From NCBI GenBank assembly GCA_016868305.1, contig VGHK01000003.1:1-64000 (forward strand): a DNA stretch of 64,000 nt. Reading direction: 5' to 3'. The first letter of the stretch is position 1. Each line of letters begins with the position of its first letter. Shown piece by piece: positions 52,778 to 62,435 of this stretch. The notes beneath the pieces were generated by a model. The model was not told the DNA's origin. It searched no databases and was given only the letters and a program-made list of their open reading frames with translations. The position numbers and the translations under genes are program-made. Source of the DNA: Betaproteobacteria bacterium. Its GTDB lineage: Bacteria > Pseudomonadota > Gammaproteobacteria > Burkholderiales > Burkholderiaceae_A.

Positions 52778-53803
52778 GTGTCTGGTCCTTTTATTATTGA
52801 TCTGCAAGGCCTGGTTGCTACCGCCGAGGAGCTTGAGATTCTCGCCCACCCCTGGGTGGGCGGCGTCATTCTCTTTACGCGAAATTTCTCCGATCGTGAT
52901 CAGCTGTGTGGTCTCACGCAGCAGCTGCGTCAGGTGCGGCGGTCCGATGGTGTGCCTTTGCTTATTTCCGTAGACCATGAAGGCGGCCGGGTACAACGCT
53001 TTCGCGAAGGGTTCACAGCACTGCCTGCCTTTGGCACGCTGGGCATGCGCCTCACCGAGGCATTGGCAGATGCCGATGGGGTGCCCCGAACTGGCGCCGT
53101 AGAGGCGGCCTTGGCGCTTGCCCGGCAGGCGGGCCAAGACCTGGCTTTTGAGCTCAAGGCGGTGGGCGTCGACTTTAGCTACACCCCCGTGCTCGACCTC
53201 GACTATGGCCGCAGCGCGGTGATTGGTAATCGGTCCTTTGGCAGGCTTCCGCAGATTGTCACGCTTGCGGCCACGGCCGTATTGCAGGGTCTGGCCCAGG
53301 CGGGATTCCGTTCCTGCGGAAAGCATTTTCCAGGGCATGGCTGGGCGGAGGCCGATTCACACCATGCGCTGCCGGTCGATGACCGGCCACTCGATCAGAT
53401 CCTCGCGAACGATGTCTGGCCTTACGCGCGACTCTGTTCTGGGCCTTTCGATCGTGCGCTGGTGCAGGCTGTGATGCCTGCCCATGTGGTCTATAGCCAG
53501 GTCGATGCCCAGCCCGCGGGGTTCTCTTCACGGTGGATACGTGAGATCTTGCGGGGCCGTATCGGGTTCGAAGGGGTTGTGATTAGCGACGATCTCTCTA
53601 TGGCCGGTGCCGCCGTCTATGCCGATGTGGCCGATCGTGCCCAGGCTGCCTTTGAGGCAGGCTGTGACGCCACGCTTATTTGCAACCGGCCCGACCTGGC
53701 GATTCAGGCGCTCGACGCGGTGCCAGCACGTATGCCAGGGTTCTTGCATGACCCCCTGCGTCGGCATTTGTCGCTCCTGATGCCCCGGGCGACCTCGGTC
53801 TAG
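52778..53803 (+). CDS. nagZ: Beta-N-acetylhexosaminidase NagZ
   Basis: Cytoplasmic glycosidase of family GH3 that removes GlcNAc from anhydro-muropeptides during cell-wall recycling. 341 residues from a GTG with AGGGGG upstream. Signatures: GVILFTRNFSDRDQL, SVDHEGGRVQRFREGFTALP, the catalytic-loop sequence CGKHFPGHGWAEADSHHALP with its Asp-His dyad, and GVVISDDLSMAGA holding the nucleophile Asp. It lies after acpS in the conserved order. Confidence 0.95.
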   Translation: MSGPFIIDLQGLVATAEELEILAHPWVGGVILFTRNFSDRDQLCGLTQQLRQVRRSDGVPLLISVDHEGGRVQRFREGFTALPAFGTLGMRLTEALADADGVPRTGAVEAALALARQAGQDLAFELKAVGVDFSYTPVLDLDYGRSAVIGNRSFGRLPQIVTLAATAVLQGLAQAGFRSCGKHFPGHGWAEADSHHALPVDDRPLDQILANDVWPYARLCSGPFDRALVQAVMPAHVVYSQVDAQPAGFSSRWIREILRGRIGFEGVVISDDLSMAGAAVYADVADRAQAAFEAGCDATLICNRPDLAIQALDAVPARMPGFLHDPLRRHLSLLMPRATSV

Positions 53804-53852
53804 GCGTACGCACGTGATGGCGTTTTTGGGTAGCTCAGGCGCGGCATAGTGT

Positions 53853-54521
53853 ATGCGGTCAACGCCTGAGATCTACGACCCTGACTGTCAGCGCTGCCCG
53901 AGGCTCGTGGCCTTTCTTGGCAAAGTGCAGCAGAAGCACCCCAGCTATTTTTGCAGGCCGGTACCCCCCTTTGGCGACCCACAGGCGGCACTGTTGGTGG
54001 TGGGGCTGGCGCCCGGCATGCATGGGGCCAACGCGACTGGGCGTCCCTTTACCGGTGATGCCTGTAGCGATCTGCTCTATGGCAGCCTATACGATCAGGG
54101 CTTTTCCACTGGCCCGCGGTCGGTACATGCCGAAGATGGTCTTACGATGATGAGCTGCCGCGTGACCAACGCAGTGAAATGTCTTCCGCCCGATAACAAG
54201 CCGCTTCCGATAGAGGCGAGCAACTGCCGGCCTTTTCTGCAGGCAGAGATCGCCGCAGTTGCGCCGCGTGTCATTCTCTGCCTAGGCGCCGTCTCGCACG
54301 ATGCGGTGGTGCGATGTTTCGATCTGACCCAGTGGGGTATAAGGCGCGCTGATCTGGCCTTTGCCCACGGTGCGGAATACCAGTTGGGTAGGTTCGTAGT
54401 CATCGATAGCTACCATCCCAGCCGATACAACATCAATACCGGACGGCTCACAGAGGCGATGTTTAAGGCGGTTGTGGCCCGGGCCCGTACGTTTGTAAAT
54501 GTAACAGCACAATCGCTATGA
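53853..54521 (+). CDS. Uracil-DNA glycosylase, family 5 (UdgB type)
   Basis: Base-excision repair enzyme removing uracil and other deaminated bases. 222 residues. The catalytic region [19 protein letters not shown] matches the family 5 (UdgB) pattern, where the Asp/Asn of family 1 is absent, and [15 protein letters not shown] is the second signature. An Fe-S cluster is likely: Cys pairs in [11 protein letters not shown] and in AVKCLPP...NCRPFL. It sits between nagZ and uvrC, and its end overlaps the uvrC start (ATGA), tying it to DNA repair. Confidence 0.87.
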   Translation: MRSTPEIYDPDCQRCPRLVAFLGKVQQKHPSYFCRPVPPFGDPQAALLVVGLAPGMHGANATGRPFTGDACSDLLYGSLYDQGFSTGPRSVHAEDGLTMMSCRVTNAVKCLPPDNKPLPIEASNCRPFLQAEIAAVAPRVILCLGAVSHDAVVRCFDLTQWGIRRADLAFAHGAEYQLGRFVVIDSYHPSRYNINTGRLTEAMFKAVVARARTFVNVTAQSL

Positions 54522-56368
54522 CTTCCGCCCCCTCGTCAACCGATTTCAACCAAGACGCGTTTGATGCCAAGGCATTTATGGCGAATCTGCCAGGCCTGCC
54601 TGGTGTCTATCGGTTTATCAATACCCAGGGCCAGCTGCTTTACGTGGGTAAGGCCAAGGACCTCAGAAAGCGGGTGTCGTCTTACTTTCAGAAGACAGGT
54701 CATAGCCCCCGCATCGCCCATATGGTCTCGCAGATTGCGGCTGCCGAATTTACCGTGGTGCGCTCCGAGGCAGAGGCCCTGCTGCTAGAAAACAACCTTA
54801 TTAAGACGCAGGCTCCGCGCTACAACATTCTTTTTCGCGATGACAAGTCGTATCCGTTTCTGCGTATGAGTCGGCATCGGTATCCACGCATCTCCTACTA
54901 TCGCGGCGCGGTTGACAAAAATGCCGATTACTTCGGTCCGTTTCCCAATGCCTGGGCGGTAAAAGAGAGTATTCAGATTCTGCAAAAAGTCTTTCGCCTG
55001 CGTAGCTGCACGGACAACGTACTGTCGAATCGCTCGCGGCCGTGTCTTTTGCATCAGATACACCGGTGCAGCGCGCCCTGTGTCCAAGAGATTTCCGACG
55101 AAGACTACGGCCGAGATGTGGGCAGGGCCCTGTCTTTTCTGCGCGGCGGCCACGAGGAGGTGCTATCGGCATTGCAGGCCGATATGCAGAAGGCATCAGA
55201 CCAGCTCGATTTTGAGGCGGCAGCGGTCTACCGTGACCAGATCGGGGCGCTTTCGCGCGTACTGCAGCAGCATTCTATGGAAACGGAGTCGGTGCAGGAC
55301 TGCGACATTCTTGCCGTGGTGGGTGATGGCCAGCGGGCCGTAGTAAACCTCGCGATGGTGCGCGGGGGACGGCACCTGGGCGATCGTCCCTACTTTTCGG
55401 CTGCGATACATGGCCCCGAATCAGACGACACCCTGGATGAGGCCCTCTTAGCCTTTGCGAGCCAGCATTATCTCGATACACCGCCCGCCTCTACCCTTGT
55501 GGTCAACCGTGAGTCGGCTGTGCCTGCGCTTTTAGACTGGCTGGCGACAGGGCAGGCCAAAGGGGTGCGTGTGCTCCATGCACCGCAGGGCAAGCGTCGT
55601 GACTGGCTGCGGCTGGCAGAAGACAATGCCCGGCTTGCCCTGGTGCGGCGGGCGCAGGAGCAGGGGGGGGCAGAAGCCCGCACCCGACTGCTTGCCGAGA
55701 CCCTGGGCTTGGCCAGTGACACCGAAGACCTGGCCGAACTTCGCATCGAGTGTTTTGATATCAGTCACACTAGTGGTGAGGCAACCCAGGCCTCCTGCGT
55801 GGTCTACCATCACCATGCCATGCAGTCGTCTGATTATCGACGTTTCAATATTCGCGATATCACCGCGGGCGACGACTATGCAGCCGTGCGCCAGGCGCTT
55901 ACGCGTCGCTATGAGCAGGCTGAGACCCTACCAGACCTGGTGCTTATCGATGGTGGAAAGGGCCAGCTGTCGGTAGCCATGGATGTCTTTGCAGGGCTAG
56001 GCCATGACACCGGTATTCTGCTGGGCGTGGCCAAGGGCGAAGGCCGCAAAGTGGGTCTGGAGCGGCTGATATTTCCTGACGGGAGAGAGCTCGCACTCGG
56101 ACGAGACCACGGTGCGCTCATGCTGATCGCTGAGATACGCGACGAGGCCCATCGGTTTGCCATTTCCGGAATGCGGGCCAAGCGGGCCAAGGCCCGGATC
56201 GGCTCGGTACTCGATGAGATCGAAGGGGTCGGCCCGAAACGCCGGCAACGGCTACTTGCTCGGTTTGGTGGCCTGCAGGGACTAAAAAAAGCCTCGGTCG
56301 ACGAATTGGCTACCGTCGAAGGGGTCTCGCACGGCCTTGCCGAAGAGATCTACAGACGGCTGCATTAG
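54518..56368 (+). CDS. uvrC: UvrABC system protein C
   Basis: Makes both incisions in nucleotide excision repair. 616 residues. The GIY-YIG nuclease domain is at about 25-105 ([31 protein letters not shown]). The UVR domain follows at about 205-240, then the RNase H-like C-terminal nuclease ([19 protein letters not shown] with catalytic Asp; [12 protein letters not shown]) and tandem helix-hairpin-helix motifs ([18 protein letters not shown]). Coupled to the uracil glycosylase gene upstream. Confidence 0.96.
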   Translation: MTSAPSSTDFNQDAFDAKAFMANLPGLPGVYRFINTQGQLLYVGKAKDLRKRVSSYFQKTGHSPRIAHMVSQIAAAEFTVVRSEAEALLLENNLIKTQAPRYNILFRDDKSYPFLRMSRHRYPRISYYRGAVDKNADYFGPFPNAWAVKESIQILQKVFRLRSCTDNVLSNRSRPCLLHQIHRCSAPCVQEISDEDYGRDVGRALSFLRGGHEEVLSALQADMQKASDQLDFEAAAVYRDQIGALSRVLQQHSMETESVQDCDILAVVGDGQRAVVNLAMVRGGRHLGDRPYFSAAIHGPESDDTLDEALLAFASQHYLDTPPASTLVVNRESAVPALLDWLATGQAKGVRVLHAPQGKRRDWLRLAEDNARLALVRRAQEQGGAEARTRLLAETLGLASDTEDLAELRIECFDISHTSGEATQASCVVYHHHAMQSSDYRRFNIRDITAGDDYAAVRQALTRRYEQAETLPDLVLIDGGKGQLSVAMDVFAGLGHDTGILLGVAKGEGRKVGLERLIFPDGRELALGRDHGALMLIAEIRDEAHRFAISGMRAKRAKARIGSVLDEIEGVGPKRRQRLLARFGGLQGLKKASVDELATVEGVSHGLAEEIYRRLH

Positions 56369-56442
56369 GGCCAAATAGAGCCACGAGGGGCCATGTGGGG
56401 TCACCTAACCATTTACTGGCACTTAAGGCCACATACGGCTTG

Positions 56443-56462
56443 CATACCACCAGCGGTGTATG
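56443..56462. repeat. Hairpin between convergent uvrC and tssA
   Basis: CATAC-(C)-ACC-AGC-GGT-GTATG, an eight-pair stem with one bulge, flanked by a direct repeat GGCTTGCAT at 56437 and 56462. No U-tract, so a full terminator is doubtful. Confidence 0.35.
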
Positions 56463-56469
56463 GCTTGCA

Positions 56470-57546
56470 TTACTGGGGCGGGCTGCTCGACTGTTCCTTG
56501 TCTTCAGGAGTAAATCCTTTTTCCAGTCCCAGGCTGGTGAGAATAGACCACAGCGATGAGCCACGGGCGGCCTCTGCCTGGGCGATCTCGGCTAAGGACA
56601 GGCCCGCCCAGTCAACGGCCCTTGCCAATAGCAGGGGTGCTGGGCTGTGGGGGTCGAGCTTTTCCAGGCGTTCGGTCAGCCGTGCTAGTTCCAAATAAGC
56701 CTGACGCCTATCTGGATCGCGGGACTGCCGGCTACCAGTGTCGGCCGCCGCAGCATGCGTTGCCTCCTCAGTCAGGTGTGCAGGCTGGTCGAAGGATTCT
56801 TCAGGATTGACATCTTTGCGCAGCCGGCCACAGGCTGTTGCGGTCTGTGCCAGCAGGGTATCGAGCGCTGAAAAGCTGGGATCGCGGGAAGGTGTAAGTT
56901 CCTGCAATAGTGCAGCAAGCCCCGTGAGATGGCCTCGGATGGCATCGACCAGACTGCTGACCGCGAGAAGCTGCGCCTGGTCAGACTGTGACAGGCTTGC
57001 CCGAAGGGCCTCTGCGGTGGGCTTTGCTGTTAACTTGCCAGTCTGCTGTCCTGCTGCTAACCGCTCCCAGTCATCAAGCGAAACGCCATACGAACGACTG
57101 GCGGTCTGGGGCAGGAGCATGACCTTCTGCCGAAGGGTGGCCGGTAGTTTTTGATTGAGCCAGAGAAAAGGGGCGAGCCGCGGGGAATTGTCCTCCTGAT
57201 CATCGGCTGGCCAGAGATGCGGCCAGAATCGACTGCAGAGTTCGGTCAGCAGAATCAGCCCGTGATCAAGCCCCACAAGCCCGTGCCGGTGAATCCAGGC
57301 TTCGCAGAGCCAGACCACCAGGTTGAGGTCCTTGCTTTGCTGCTCCAAAATAAGACCGATCTTTTGCTCGATCGCCTCCCAGTCGGCGCTCAGCAGAGGC
57401 CGAGTCCACTCCCCCATGGGCAGCGTGGGGTCCTCTTGAATGCGCATGCGGCTGATCTGCTGATAGACCTCTGCATACCGAAGCCAGTCCCCACATGGCT
57501 GGTCTGCGGAAATAGGCGCATAGAAGCGGTCGAGTGTTTCAGTCAC
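56470..57546 (-). CDS. tssA: Type VI secretion protein TssA (ImpA N-terminal family)
   Basis: Cytoplasmic cap and assembly protein of the type VI secretion tail. 358 residues from the GTG at 57546, which overlaps the tssM stop; the ORF track's TTG is further upstream. The ImpA N-terminal domain is clear: ISADQPCGDWLRY and WEAIEQKIGLILEQQSKDLNLVVWLCEAWIHRHGLVG. The C-terminus is a shorter, variable helical domain. It is the last gene of the cluster in this window and converges with uvrC. Confidence 0.87.
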   Translation of the reverse strand: MTETLDRFYAPISADQPCGDWLRYAEVYQQISRMRIQEDPTLPMGEWTRPLLSADWEAIEQKIGLILEQQSKDLNLVVWLCEAWIHRHGLVGLDHGLILLTELCSRFWPHLWPADDQEDNSPRLAPFLWLNQKLPATLRQKVMLLPQTASRSYGVSLDDWERLAAGQQTGKLTAKPTAEALRASLSQSDQAQLLAVSSLVDAIRGHLTGLAALLQELTPSRDPSFSALDTLLAQTATACGRLRKDVNPEESFDQPAHLTEEATHAAAADTGSRQSRDPDRRQAYLELARLTERLEKLDPHSPAPLLLARAVDWAGLSLAEIAQAEAARGSSLWSILTSLGLEKGFTPEDKEQSSSPPQ

Positions 57547-60500
57547 GGGCTTCCCCCGTTCGCTGCGCAAGGCTCGGAGCCCGTATGGCAAAGGTCTTGG
57601 GCCAGGCCAGAGGCGCCTGGCTGCCTGGGGCCGAGAAGCTCAGACCGACAAAGACTGTCGCTGCCTGGGTTGACAGGGCATTGGGCTGATCAGCAGGAAC
57701 CAAAGGAATGGTGAAGACGAGGGTGATCTTGCCGGGATCGGCTTCCTCAATGACAGACGATTTGAAGACCGCCACCATATCGAAAATAGACCAGGGGCCT
57801 CCCAAGCGCAGGCTGACGGTGCGGCCAGAAACGCGCATCAGTGCTGGCGGTTTGACTGCCGAGGGAATGAGCGGGGACTGGTCTGCAAATCGAAGCACCA
57901 GGCGCGTGTCGTCTCCAGGGCGCCAGATCATAGGTTTTTCAGAACGGCCGGTTGTCTCTACTGACTGACGGCCGATTCCAAAAGTCCAGCTCGCAATCTT
58001 ATTGCCTTCGGTCTCTTGTTGCGGATGGTCACGCAGCGTCACTGTCACCGCCAGTCCTGGCACCTGACCAGTCTCTGGGCTGTAGAGCGGCAGAAGAAGG
58101 CGACGTATTCCTTCCCACTGGGTGAGGAAGCCCTGAATGGCGTCTCTCTGACCCGGGGGCAGACTCTCTAGAGAGAGCTTGCCGTTGAGCACTGGGGTCG
58201 ATTCCAATAACCGTTTCATGGCGGCTCGGTCCGCGGCTAAGGGCTGGCCGGATTCATTGGCCAGCATCTCAGAAGTGAGCGCCGCCAATGGACGGCGATT
58301 GGCCAGGGTACGGTTGAAATCTTGGGAGAAGGCCGACCAGCGCTGGGCAAATCCCTCGAGACTTTCCATCTGGCAGTTTGCGAGAAGGGCTCGGTGCAGC
58401 TCTGCATACCGATGGTCGAAAAACCCGATAGGACGAAGCGGGGCTGGCGCTGCCGAAAGGCGTGCTGCGCAGCTTCTGGGGCTAGTGCTGTCTGTGACCA
58501 TGGTTAGAAAGCCTTCAAGCCGAGAAAGCCCGGAACGCGGGTCTTTCGCCCGGTACTGGTCGATGTCTTTGATAAAGCTCGCCCAGAAATCTCGGTCCGC
58601 CCGTGCGTTTGCCGGCAGCGCACGACGGTAGGCCGACGCTCGAACATAAAACGCTTCCATACGCTCTCTCTGGGCACCGAGGTAGTCCTGCAGAGCGGCG
58701 GCATCAAAGGGCAGCAGCGCCGTTCCCAGGTTTTCGCCGAGCTGGGGAAGCCCGATAAGGCTATAGGCTGAGAGCTGTAGAAATGACCCCTGAAGATCGA
58801 TAAGCCGGGTGCGCGCGTCAGAGGCCAGCATGGCCATGATGGTTGCCGAGGCCTGTGAATCTCCCATGGCGTTGAGGTCATTGGCTAGGCTTACAAGACG
58901 GGTGCGAGTCGCCTCGTAGTCTTCAAGGGCTATGGGAGGCTCTGAGGAATTAGGCGCCCTGGATTGATGAGCGACTTCCAGAATATCGTCGACCTTTTGG
59001 CTGGTCTGAAAAGAAACGCGTCGCTGTATCGGTTCTTGAAAGGCGTTGGGAAATCTATGCAGCTCATCTGCGAGGAATCGCTTATACGCGCCGACGATCG
59101 ATGAAGCCCTGGATAGTCCTGCCGCATCCCATGCGATGAGTTCAGCCTCCGGGGAGGCGACTAAGACACCGGTATTGACCGGTACCATAAAGGGCTGCAG
59201 ACGCAGGGCCTCTATGCTTGCCGCAAGTGATTTTCTCGATCCATTTTGCACCGGCGCAACGCCGGGCTCCTGACTGATCACAAGGCCTGGAAATCCAGGA
59301 GGTGGCACGAGGTCTTTAATGGCGCCTGCGAGCTGACTCGCCGCACGCGAGGTATTTAGCTGCATCTGCTCAGTAGCGCCTGGTCCAAGAATGCCGAGCG
59401 TTCGCGCGAGTCGGGTCTGTGACTCAAGTGCCTGCCCGAGAGACGGCTCGGGCCCAGACAGCCATTCACCCCCGCCCGCCTGCAGAAGTCTTTGCTGCTC
59501 GATTAGGCTAAGGTGAAACGATGTAATGAGTGCGAGGATTTCTGCCGAGGTCTGCTCCGATTTATCAAGCAGGTCCTCTTCGATTTCTCTCACCTTCGTT
59601 TCTGAAACCAATAAGGGATTCCGTTCCACCAGCTGGGTCAGAAGCGCCTGGTGTACTTTCGCTAGCCCGCACTGGCTAACCTGGCTGATCAGCGATGCGT
59701 CAATCAGCTGGGGAACGGCCTGGATACTGGCCTGAAAGAGCGCCGTGCTATCGGTTAGGGGGCCAAGAAATTCTTTGTCAAGGGCATAGCGCAGAACCAG
59801 TCTCAGGTCCTCTTCTGCGGTTGGTGATTTGGCCTGCAGTCGCTTTAGGGCAGAGAGGCTTTTGTCTAGCGCGACCAGTTCCCTGAGGTAATGAACCAGC
59901 CGCAGGTATTCGGGCTGCTGATCAATGGCAAGGGTGCGCAGCGCTGCGGTGTCCGTCGCAGAGACCTGCGCAAGGGGCGGTCGGCATTCCGACGGCGCAT
60001 AGATCAACGCATCGGTCCGAGGGTCGAAACCAACCCCAGTTAACTCAGCGGCTTTGCGGTAGATGGAGCGTCGAATGGTCTCAAGGGCTACCTGTTTGAA
60101 TTCCTCTTCTAGCCTGAGCTGCAACTGACTGAGCAAGGGATCGAAGATGGGCAGGCTTCCAGGCAGAAACAGGTTGATCCTAATCCCGCTTCTGTCTGCG
60201 CCAACTTCCGAAACCCGATTCATCTGCAGCTGCTCAAGGCCCAAAACAAGCGATACAGCCGTCTTCTTGCGCCAGTCGAGCCCAAAGGTGGCATCGTCTG
60301 TCTGACTCGCAGCCCGATGCTCCGCGTCTCGGTTAAGCCCTTCAATGCCTTCAGCCAAGGTTGGGAAGACTCGCCCAATCTGAAACGATGCGTAGGTGAG
60401 ACCAATGGCCCATAGGCCAATAAACCCGATCGCGACAGCCCGAAGCACCTTGCCCTGTATCGGCCGGGCAAGCTGGCTAGATCGGGCTGCGCGGCTTAGC

Positions 60501-61519
60501 CCAAACTCGGCAAAGACTTTCTGAGTAAAGAGGTCTTTGACAAAGACTGGCCGCTCGTGCTGACCTGTGAAATAAAGCCCTCGAAAAAAACAAGGCTCGT
60601 GAAAAGTCTGGCTGCCCATGAGCTGCTGGGTAAAGGTCTTGAGTCCCCAAGACAGTGATTCGATCTGCTTGGGCAGAAGGAGCAGAGCGGTCTGAGCCTG
60701 AGGCGGATGGCCGCAGGCCAGTTCGGTCGACAGCAGCAGAAGGCTAGCCTGGAGGCTGGAAACTGCCTCACCAATCCAGTGGGTGTGAAATCTTTGCGTG
60801 GGGTCATACGGGGAGGACCAGCCCAGCATGGAGTCACGCATATCCTGCGGAAGGCAGTTCAGTGCCTGAAAGCCGGGCAGTTCCTCCATGCCAGTGACGA
60901 CCAGATAGGCGGTCAGCCGGATGCCATAGCGATTCTGTGCGATACCAATTCGGCGAGATGCCCGGCTGGCCCGCAACTCCAGCGCAGCTCGGCCCTCGGG
61001 CGTCTGCGCCTGCAACAGCAGTGAGGCGGGCAGACTAACGACGATCGAATCAATCGGCCGATAGGGTCGATAGCTGCCTGCAAGACCCACGAAGTCTTCC
61101 CAGCGCTTTTCATCTGCGGGTCGATCACTCGCGCCAAGGCTGTCTGCGGAAAAGCCGATGACCACACCCTGATCGAAGATCATGGCCAGAGGCTGATGCG
61201 GGTCACGCGGTGCGTCCTCCGAGACCTGCTGACTGCCAGGCAGCGGTGTCTGAGACAGCAGCAGAGCATCGGCTCTATCTTCTGAGAGCACGACGATCCA
61301 GGGCACGTCATAGCGCTTTTTTGCCGCCCCGAGCTGTTGGTCCACACGACCAGACAGCCTCTGGAAAAGCGTGGCAATCGCCGCCTGTGGCAGCAGCTTC
61401 ACACCATCGGTCTGCTCGCCTCGTCGAAGTGCTGCAGCGACTGCCAGCCAGAGGATGACCAGCAGTAAGACGATGAGAAGAATGATGGCCCAGATGGGCA
61501 GCCCACTAAACATCGGCAT
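57539..61519 (-). CDS. tssM: Type VI secretion membrane protein TssM (IcmF)
   Basis: Large inner-membrane component that joins TssJ and TssL into the trans-envelope complex. 1326 residues. Membrane helices at about 8-28 (IWAIILLIVLLLVILWLAV) and near 355-380 (LRAVAIGFIGLWAIGLTYASF), then a large periplasmic region. In the cytoplasmic domain, where many TssM proteins carry a Walker A after the PWYLVIG strand, this one reads PWIVVLSEDRADALLLSQ, so no P-loop. The C-terminal IcmF region ends in a beta domain. Start overlaps the tssL stop by 14 bases. Confidence 0.92.
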   Translation of the reverse strand: MPMFSGLPIWAIILLIVLLLVILWLAVAAALRRGEQTDGVKLLPQAAIATLFQRLSGRVDQQLGAAKKRYDVPWIVVLSEDRADALLLSQTPLPGSQQVSEDAPRDPHQPLAMIFDQGVVIGFSADSLGASDRPADEKRWEDFVGLAGSYRPYRPIDSIVVSLPASLLLQAQTPEGRAALELRASRASRRIGIAQNRYGIRLTAYLVVTGMEELPGFQALNCLPQDMRDSMLGWSSPYDPTQRFHTHWIGEAVSSLQASLLLLSTELACGHPPQAQTALLLLPKQIESLSWGLKTFTQQLMGSQTFHEPCFFRGLYFTGQHERPVFVKDLFTQKVFAEFGLSRAARSSQLARPIQGKVLRAVAIGFIGLWAIGLTYASFQIGRVFPTLAEGIEGLNRDAEHRAASQTDDATFGLDWRKKTAVSLVLGLEQLQMNRVSEVGADRSGIRINLFLPGSLPIFDPLLSQLQLRLEEEFKQVALETIRRSIYRKAAELTGVGFDPRTDALIYAPSECRPPLAQVSATDTAALRTLAIDQQPEYLRLVHYLRELVALDKSLSALKRLQAKSPTAEEDLRLVLRYALDKEFLGPLTDSTALFQASIQAVPQLIDASLISQVSQCGLAKVHQALLTQLVERNPLLVSETKVREIEEDLLDKSEQTSAEILALITSFHLSLIEQQRLLQAGGGEWLSGPEPSLGQALESQTRLARTLGILGPGATEQMQLNTSRAASQLAGAIKDLVPPPGFPGLVISQEPGVAPVQNGSRKSLAASIEALRLQPFMVPVNTGVLVASPEAELIAWDAAGLSRASSIVGAYKRFLADELHRFPNAFQEPIQRRVSFQTSQKVDDILEVAHQSRAPNSSEPPIALEDYEATRTRLVSLANDLNAMGDSQASATIMAMLASDARTRLIDLQGSFLQLSAYSLIGLPQLGENLGTALLPFDAAALQDYLGAQRERMEAFYVRASAYRRALPANARADRDFWASFIKDIDQYRAKDPRSGLSRLEGFLTMVTDSTSPRSCAARLSAAPAPLRPIGFFDHRYAELHRALLANCQMESLEGFAQRWSAFSQDFNRTLANRRPLAALTSEMLANESGQPLAADRAAMKRLLESTPVLNGKLSLESLPPGQRDAIQGFLTQWEGIRRLLLPLYSPETGQVPGLAVTVTLRDHPQQETEGNKIASWTFGIGRQSVETTGRSEKPMIWRPGDDTRLVLRFADQSPLIPSAVKPPALMRVSGRTVSLRLGGPWSIFDMVAVFKSSVIEEADPGKITLVFTIPLVPADQPNALSTQAATVFVGLSFSAPGSQAPLAWPKTFAIRAPSLAQRTGEARD

Positions 61520-62393
61520 GCCCTGTTGGTGAAGGGTGCTGCAGTCGGGATTGGGGACGGTCCATTAGGGCATCACGCACAGGGTAGGAGACCGCCAGCC
61601 AGATGATCTGTGAGGCAGCGAGCAGGAATAGGCATGCCGCCACGAAGAGCGCAACCCCTCGGGTTATGCGAAATACCCGTACGGGAACCAGATGCGACAG
61701 CACGTGCCGGTAGGCCTGTTCGCTCACCACCCGGCGCTGGGCGGATGCGATACGGGAACGGGCCGAAAGCGCCTCAGGTTCGCGCCGATAGGCGCGGCGA
61801 AACAGGCCATGGCGCAGCATCTGATGGGCCCGCGCAGCCATTGCCTCTGCGCCATCACGCAGCCGACCCTCGAATCCGGCATTTAAGGCCAGCAGGTAGA
61901 CTGCCGCGAGTGCGTCTGCATGGGCCGAAGGGTCTGAGAGCAATACTTCGACCCGGTCGATAATATGGTCCCCCGAGAAACTTGAGCCATATAACTGTCG
62001 TTCAACCAGGTAGCGAAAAAACACCTCTCGGCCGGGCCAGGGCCGGTGTAGCAAGAGTTCGTCTGCAACGGCTGCCTTCAAAAATCGCACCTCGTCAGCG
62101 ATCTCCCGGTCCGACTGCTGCCCTATTGATGCGAGCTCCAGGTCTTGGGCTGACAGCAGTCTCATCACCTCGGCACTGGCCTGACTTGCCACGGCATTTG
62201 CCTCAGGCTGACCAGCGCCCGCGGTTAAGGGCTGGCCTGAGGCATCGCCATCGGTGCGTATGGGCCCCTGGGTCGGGTTCAGCAGACTCTCTATAGCAGC
62301 CAGAAGATCAAGCAGATGACGCACGTGAATAGGGTAGGCCTGCGCCTGTTGGGACCCCGCCACTGGCTCAAGAGAAAATGCGTTATCGCGCAT
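61506..62393 (-). CDS. tssL: Type VI secretion protein TssL (DotU)
   Basis: Inner-membrane TssM partner. 295 residues. The DotU cytoplasmic domain has the pattern DEVRFLKAAVADELLLHRPWPG, EVFFRYLVERQLYG and the helical repeats LAAVYLLALNAGFEGRLR. One C-terminal membrane helix lies at about 245-270 (GVALFVAACLFLLAASQIIWLA). There is no OmpA peptidoglycan-binding domain; if one is used it must be a separate protein. An acidic, disordered segment near residues 40-75 is unusual. 42 bases after tssK. Confidence 0.9.
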   Translation of the reverse strand: MRDNAFSLEPVAGSQQAQAYPIHVRHLLDLLAAIESLLNPTQGPIRTDGDASGQPLTAGAGQPEANAVASQASAEVMRLLSAQDLELASIGQQSDREIADEVRFLKAAVADELLLHRPWPGREVFFRYLVERQLYGSSFSGDHIIDRVEVLLSDPSAHADALAAVYLLALNAGFEGRLRDGAEAMAARAHQMLRHGLFRRAYRREPEALSARSRIASAQRRVVSEQAYRHVLSHLVPVRVFRITRGVALFVAACLFLLAASQIIWLAVSYPVRDALMDRPQSRLQHPSPTGHADV

Positions 62394-62435
62394 GACAAAG
62401 GCGTGCAGTGGAGTGGGATCTGCAGGGAATAGCGG

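Noticed and set aside
52586-53338. Minus-strand ORF of 250 residues.
   Set aside because: Antisense to acpS and nagZ; shadow frame.
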